This document shows positions 5,266 through 9,650 of a DNA stretch of 9,650 nt, one piece after another. The stretch spans positions 1 through 9,650 of the forward strand of contig PHCM01000039.1 in NCBI GenBank assembly GCA_002842255.1, written 5' to 3'. A program made the translations under genes and the position numbers. This stretch comes from Betaproteobacteria bacterium HGW-Betaproteobacteria-2 (GTDB lineage Bacteria > Pseudomonadota > Gammaproteobacteria > Burkholderiales > Methylophilaceae). The notes beneath the pieces are model-generated. The model had not been told where the DNA came from and did no database searches. It worked only from the letters and a program-made list of their open reading frames with translations. Every line of letters starts with the position of its first letter. The first letter of the stretch is position 1.

Positions 5266-8200
5266 GTGGCTGAAGAATTCGATATTGGGCCACTCACCTG
5301 GGTCAAGGATGAGATTGATCAAGCGCTGAAAAGCGTGCTGGAGAATCTCGAGTCATTTACGGCGAATCCTGCAGACACCTCCGCATTGCGTTTCTCCAAG
5401 ACGCATCTGTTCCAGGTCAGTGGTGCACTCGACATGGTCGGCTTGCAGGGTTGCAAGCGATTTTGCGCCGAAATCGAGCATGTCATAGGCAAGTTGGAAC
5501 AGCAGGCCATTCCTCCTTCAGCTGAGACAGCAGAAGTCATCGAGCAAGCCGTTCATACCCTGGATCATTATCTGCAAAGATTGCTTGATGGTTCGCCTGA
5601 CACGCCCATGTTGCTCTTCCCCATGCTGAAAGCGCTGGCGGAATTGCATGGTGAGTCAGTTGAGGAAGCCGAGCTCTTTTTCCCGGACACCTCTATCCGC
5701 GCACCAAAAAACATTCCAACTGAAGAAATCCCTGAAGATGAAATTCCTTCATTGGTCGCCAAACAGCGCACCGCTTTTCAGACGGCCCTGCTGAAATGGC
5801 TCAAGACTTCCAGTGCTGAAAGCCTTGATGCGATGCGTGACGCGCTGGATAACGTCCAGAAAACACAGAAACTGGCTGCGCAAAAGACTTTCTGGTGGTT
5901 GAGTAGTATATTTACTGAAGCCTTGGCACAGCCTGCCATTGCTGAACGTAACACGGTCAAGTTGCTGTGCCGGCAGATCGATCAGCAATTGCGTAATCTG
6001 AGTCAGGGTAACAGTAAGCCGACAGGCAATCTGCTGCGAGACATCCTGTATTACATCGCGCAAAGCCAAGCTCTGACCGAGCGCATCAAACAGGTCAAAT
6101 CCTTGTTCGAACTGGACAGTCTGCTGCCGGCTGGTGAGGATGCCGCGAATGCGCTAGTCGAACTGAGCGCCGAGGATATCGCCATCTTCGCAGCACTCAA
6201 GGAATTGGTCGCCAATATGAAGAATAGCTGGTCAGCTATTTCTGAAGGGAACAAGCAGGAGTTATCGACTTTTCTCGACCAGTTGGGCGAAGCGGTTATC
6301 GACTCGCAGAAACTCAGCGAACCCGCGCTTCCTGAACTTCTGGAAACTGTGCACGGTCTGGCATCCGCCATTCAGGATGAACCGGACAAGTATCCAGAAG
6401 CGGTTTATATCGAAGTTGCCGCCAGTCTCAATTTATTGCAGGATGCACTGGCTGATGAGCAGATGTTCGACCGCAAGGCGGTGCAGCAGATGCAGTCGCA
6501 GAGCCAGCACATGCGCGATATATTGCGGGGCGATGTTTCGGCTGAGCCGATTTCCACGCAGCTGGATGAAAGCACCCTGCTGGCGATGGCGCGTCAGATC
6601 AAGGATGCGCTGCAACTGGTCGAACAATCACTGGATGCCTTCTTCCGTAATCCTGCGGATCATGGGGTGCTGAAAACCGTTGGCAAACCGCTGGAACAGG
6701 TGGTTGCTGCGTTTGACATGCTGGATATGGCGGTCCCTACCAGAATCGCATCCGCTTCCGCCGATTTGGTCGCACATTTCCATGAATATCCGGAGCAGGT
6801 CAGCGCAGATGTTCAGAAACAGTTCGAACTGGTTGCGGAAAGCCTGAGTATGCTGGGCTTCTTTGTGGACGAATTTCCACGCATGCGTCCGGAGGCCATG
6901 GAAGCACTTGAAGCGGCACTGGCAAGGCTGGAAGCTGAGCAGAAGTCACTAGAGAGCAAGCCTGTCGGCGGTGTTGCAGCTCCGGCAGAAGTGTCGGTTG
7001 CAGTTGGAGAGCCGGTAGCGGTCAAGGCAGCAGTAGCGAAACCGGCAGCCAGAAAAGTCGATCCGGAAATACTGGAAATCTTCATTGCGGAAGCTGAGGA
7101 GGTGTTGGCCAATGTTGCCCAGCATATGCAGGCTCTGCGTGTAAACAATACTGACCGCGAAGCATTGACTGAGGTACGTCGTGGCTACCACACCCTGAAG
7201 GGCAGCGGCCGTACTGTCGGGCTTGATGCCTTGGGCGAGATCGCCTGGGCAGTGGAAAAATTATTGAACGTCGTGATTGAAAACGATGTGGTGCCCAGTG
7301 CGAACCAGTTGTCCTTTATTGAAAAGGCGAGTGCTGCATTCTCCGGCTGGGTGGCTGAACTACTTGAAAAGGGTGCGTGTGAGCCATCTTTTATCGAGTG
7401 GCAGGCTGAAGCCCAGGTCCTGGAAGCCGAATTTGCCAAGCAGAAACCGGCGGCTGAGGCTGCAGAGGTATTGATTGGTGGCACCAGAAAGATTAGCCGG
7501 GCCTTGTTCAACATCTTCTTTGGCGAAGCAAAGCAGCATTTGCAGACTATCACGAAGGAAACTGCAAAACTTGAAGTTGGTTCTACTGGAGTGCCTGCCG
7601 AATCACTGGTGCGTTCTGCTCACACCCTAGCCAGCAATGCTGGTGCGACCGGATTCAAGGCGCTTTCTGACCTCTCCCGTGCACTGGAAAACTGGCTTGA
7701 TGTCTTCCCCGGTCAATGGGATGACAAGTCCCTGACCTTGCTGGGTAATGTCGTCAAATCATTGACCGACATGCTGGAGAAGGTCGAAGCCTTGGCAGAA
7801 CCCAAGCGTGCGACGGCACTGCTCACTGCGCTGAAAAAAGCGACTGAAAAAGCCAGCCAGGTACTGCCGGAAGTGGAAGTGTCTGATGAAGTTGCAGCGA
7901 TTGAGCCGGTCGAGCAGCCGATCAGCGTGCAAACGGCTGAAGGTATCGAACAGCCAGATGAGCTTGAACAGGTAGTGGCTCCTGATTCCATTGAAGTCAG
8001 TAGTCCGCTGGATCAGGAACTGCTGACCATCTTTACCGAGGAGGCCCGTGAACTGGTGCCGCAAATCGGTAATGAATTGCGCGCATGGCGCAAGGCGCCG
8101 CAAGACAACAGCCATCCGGATGCATTGCAACGCGCATTGCATACGCTGAAGGGCAGTGCTCGCATGGCCGGCCAGTCTGAAATGGGCAATGTCGTCCATA

Positions 8201-9650
8201 ATATGGAAGACCGCGTGATTCAGGCGCTGAAGAAAAAGGTTACACCAGCCGATTTCGACGACCTGTTCCAGGACGTTGACAGCATCGGTGTTTTCCTTGA
8301 GGAGTTGACTGGTGAATCTGCCGAGGGTCGCAAGGATGAGGTGGCTGTCAGCCGTGGCGGCAATCGTCGCGCGCAGTTCTTGCGTATGCGTGCAGATATG
8401 CTGGACAGGTTGATCAACGAAGCAGGCGAGGTCAGTATCGCCCGTTCGCGCATGGAACAGGAAATGCAGGGCTTCAAGCATTTTTCACTGGATCTGACCG
8501 AAAGTGTCTTCCGTTTGCGCAGCTATCTGCGTGAGCTGGAAATCGAAACTGAAAGTCAGATGCAGTCGCGCATGACCTTGTTGCAGGAAACGCAGGAAGC
8601 TTTCGATCCGCTGGAATTTGACCGGTTCACGCGTCTGCAGGAACTGACGCGCATGATGGCCGAGAGCGTGAACGACGTTTCCACCATCCAGAACGGATTG
8701 CTGAACAATCTGGACGAAACGGAATCCGCGTTGCAGCAACAGGCCCGCATGAATCGCGAATTGCAGTATGGCTTGATGAATGTGCGTATGGTGCCGTTCT
8801 CGGTGATTTCAGAGCGTCTGCATCGTATCGTCCGCCAGACAGCGCATGAGTTGAACAAGCCTGTAGAACTGACAATCGATGGTGAATCGGTTGATATCGA
8901 CCGTAGCGTGCTGGACAAGATCGGCGCGCCGCTCGAGCATTTGTTGCGTAATTCTGTCGGTCACGGCATAGAGTCTCTCGCGCAGCGGAAAAAACAGCAC
9001 AAGCCGGAAACCGGCAGCGTTCAGCTCAAGGTCAAGCGCGAAAACGATGAAATTGTCATTACCGTCGCCGACGACGGTGCCGGTATCAAGCTGGACAGAG
9101 TCCGTGAAAAAGCCATTCAGAACGGCCTGATTCAGGCGGATCAGGAAACCAGTGAGCAGAGCCTGATGGCCATCATTTTTGAGCCCGGATTCTCGACAGC
9201 CGCTGATGTGACGCAGATTTCCGGCCGTGGCGTTGGTCTGGATGCCGTACGTGGTGACATTACCGCACTCGGCGGCCGTATTGAAGTATTCAACTCACCA
9301 GAACACGGTGCCGTCTTCACGATCTATCTGCCGGTGACACTTTCTGTTGCGCAGGTGGTTCTGGTGCGTTCGGGCACTCACCTGTACGCCTTGCCATCCA
9401 TCATGGTCGAACAGCTGCAGAAACTGAAAACCGGGTTGCTGGCCGCGGCTTATGAAGCCAAGGCCATTCACTGGGCAGACCGCGAATATCCGATACACTA
9501 TTTCTCCAGACTGATTGGTGAAACGGATGCCGAACCTGAACAACTGACTTATACGCCGATATTGCTGCTGCGTAGCGGTACCAACCGCATCGCCCTGCAT
9601 GTCGACGAGATTATCGGTAACCAGGAAGTGGTCATGAAGCCTATCGGGTC
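5266..9650 (+). CDS. chpA: Hybrid chemosensory histidine kinase ChpA/PilL, 3' end beyond window
   Basis: 1461 codons are visible with no stop. Order: N-terminal phosphotransfer-like domain (about 1-95), ChpA-specific helical region with FWWL (209-212) and CRQID (235-239), further degenerate phosphotransfer-like regions (about 297-430 and 436-555), Ala/Val/Pro linker (566-598), Hpt with H642 (HTLKGSG), Hpt-like with H786 (HTLASNAG), acidic linker (about 855-905), Hpt with H959 (HTLKGSA), dimerisation region (about 1025-1175, with LINEAGEVSIARSR), HATPase (about 1177-1357) and the start of a CheW-like domain. ATPase boxes: N (H1225, N1229), G1 (D1269, G1271, G1273) and G2 (GRGVG, 1320-1324). 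The rest of the CheW-like domain and a C-terminal receiver are expected outside the window. The kinase passes phosphate to PilG and PilH. The only plausible start is GTG at 5266: an in-frame TGA lies at 5245-5247 and GGGG (5257-5260) sits five bases upstream. pilJ ends 49 bases before it and pilK is absent. Confidence 0.95.
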   Translation, partial: MAEEFDIGPLTWVKDEIDQALKSVLENLESFTANPADTSALRFSKTHLFQVSGALDMVGLQGCKRFCAEIEHVIGKLEQQAIPPSAETAEVIEQAVHTLDHYLQRLLDGSPDTPMLLFPMLKALAELHGESVEEAELFFPDTSIRAPKNIPTEEIPEDEIPSLVAKQRTAFQTALLKWLKTSSAESLDAMRDALDNVQKTQKLAAQKTFWWLSSIFTEALAQPAIAERNTVKLLCRQIDQQLRNLSQGNSKPTGNLLRDILYYIAQSQALTERIKQVKSLFELDSLLPAGEDAANALVELSAEDIAIFAALKELVANMKNSWSAISEGNKQELSTFLDQLGEAVIDSQKLSEPALPELLETVHGLASAIQDEPDKYPEAVYIEVAASLNLLQDALADEQMFDRKAVQQMQSQSQHMRDILRGDVSAEPISTQLDESTLLAMARQIKDALQLVEQSLDAFFRNPADHGVLKTVGKPLEQVVAAFDMLDMAVPTRIASASADLVAHFHEYPEQVSADVQKQFELVAESLSMLGFFVDEFPRMRPEAMEALEAALARLEAEQKSLESKPVGGVAAPAEVSVAVGEPVAVKAAVAKPAARKVDPEILEIFIAEAEEVLANVAQHMQALRVNNTDREALTEVRRGYHTLKGSGRTVGLDALGEIAWAVEKLLNVVIENDVVPSANQLSFIEKASAAFSGWVAELLEKGACEPSFIEWQAEAQVLEAEFAKQKPAAEAAEVLIGGTRKISRALFNIFFGEAKQHLQTITKETAKLEVGSTGVPAESLVRSAHTLASNAGATGFKALSDLSRALENWLDVFPGQWDDKSLTLLGNVVKSLTDMLEKVEALAEPKRATALLTALKKATEKASQVLPEVEVSDEVAAIEPVEQPISVQTAEGIEQPDELEQVVAPDSIEVSSPLDQELLTIFTEEARELVPQIGNELRAWRKAPQDNSHPDALQRALHTLKGSARMAGQSEMGNVVHNMEDRVIQALKKKVTPADFDDLFQDVDSIGVFLEELTGESAEGRKDEVAVSRGGNRRAQFLRMRADMLDRLINEAGEVSIARSRMEQEMQGFKHFSLDLTESVFRLRSYLRELEIETESQMQSRMTLLQETQEAFDPLEFDRFTRLQELTRMMAESVNDVSTIQNGLLNNLDETESALQQQARMNRELQYGLMNVRMVPFSVISERLHRIVRQTAHELNKPVELTIDGESVDIDRSVLDKIGAPLEHLLRNSVGHGIESLAQRKKQHKPETGSVQLKVKRENDEIVITVADDGAGIKLDRVREKAIQNGLIQADQETSEQSLMAIIFEPGFSTAADVTQISGRGVGLDAVRGDITALGGRIEVFNSPEHGAVFTIYLPVTLSVAQVVLVRSGTHLYALPSIMVEQLQKLKTGLLAAAYEAKAIHWADREYPIHYFSRLIGETDAEPEQLTYTPILLLRSGTNRIALHVDEIIGNQEVVMKPIG

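Noticed and set aside
5244..5273. ATG codons at 5244 and 5255 as starts for chpA
   Set aside because: Both are out of frame with chpA and stop within a few codons; the in-frame TGA at 5245-5247 leaves GTG 5266 as the start.
7759..8481. Open frame of 240 codons on the minus strand opposite chpA
   Set aside because: It lies within the Hpt-encoding part of chpA, which is in frame throughout. The translation has no domain signature.

Overview
This is a chromosomal stretch from a Gram-negative proteobacterium, most likely a betaproteobacterium. The evidence is a Chp-type chemosensory operon of the type IV pilus system, with proteins resembling Pseudomonas PilG/PilH/PilI/PilJ/ChpA but lacking pilK. 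By eye, base composition is near half GC in the genes and clearly AT-rich in the one long intergenic gap. No mobile elements, rRNA, tRNA or CRISPR arrays are visible. The exact genus cannot be read from the sequence.

Left part (1-1958), all on the minus strand. Bases 1-148 hold no convincing gene, but they contain an FNR-like box (54-67) that may drive a gene leaving the window to the left. A strong intrinsic terminator (142-170) closes tpx, a thioredoxin-dependent thiol peroxidase (192-695). Upstream of tpx, behind a hairpin at 738-767, is a stand-alone FIST-domain sensory protein (798-1958).

Middle (1959-2225): a 267-base AT-rich divergent intergenic region. It separates the FIST gene from the chemosensory operon and carries candidate promoters in both directions.

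Right part (2226-9650), all on the plus strand: pilG, pilH, pilI, pilJ and the 5' part of chpA/pilL, tightly packed (gaps of 3, 0, 51 and 49 bases) with no terminator between them, so one operon. From the known Pseudomonas aeruginosa pathway, the membrane receptor PilJ and the CheW-like adaptor PilI couple to the giant CheA-like kinase ChpA. ChpA phosphorylates the two response regulators PilG and PilH, which control type IV pilus extension and retraction (twitching motility) and, in Pseudomonas, cAMP-linked surface sensing.

The operon is mostly ordinary. The points worth a second look are a PilJ with a much shortened periplasmic sensor, loss of phospho-acceptor histidines in two ChpA phosphotransfer-like domains, a substituted N-box aspartate in the ChpA ATPase, the absence of pilK, a 9-base tandem repeat at the pilG start, and the divergent FIST sensor. 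I did not find evidence for a wholly new system.
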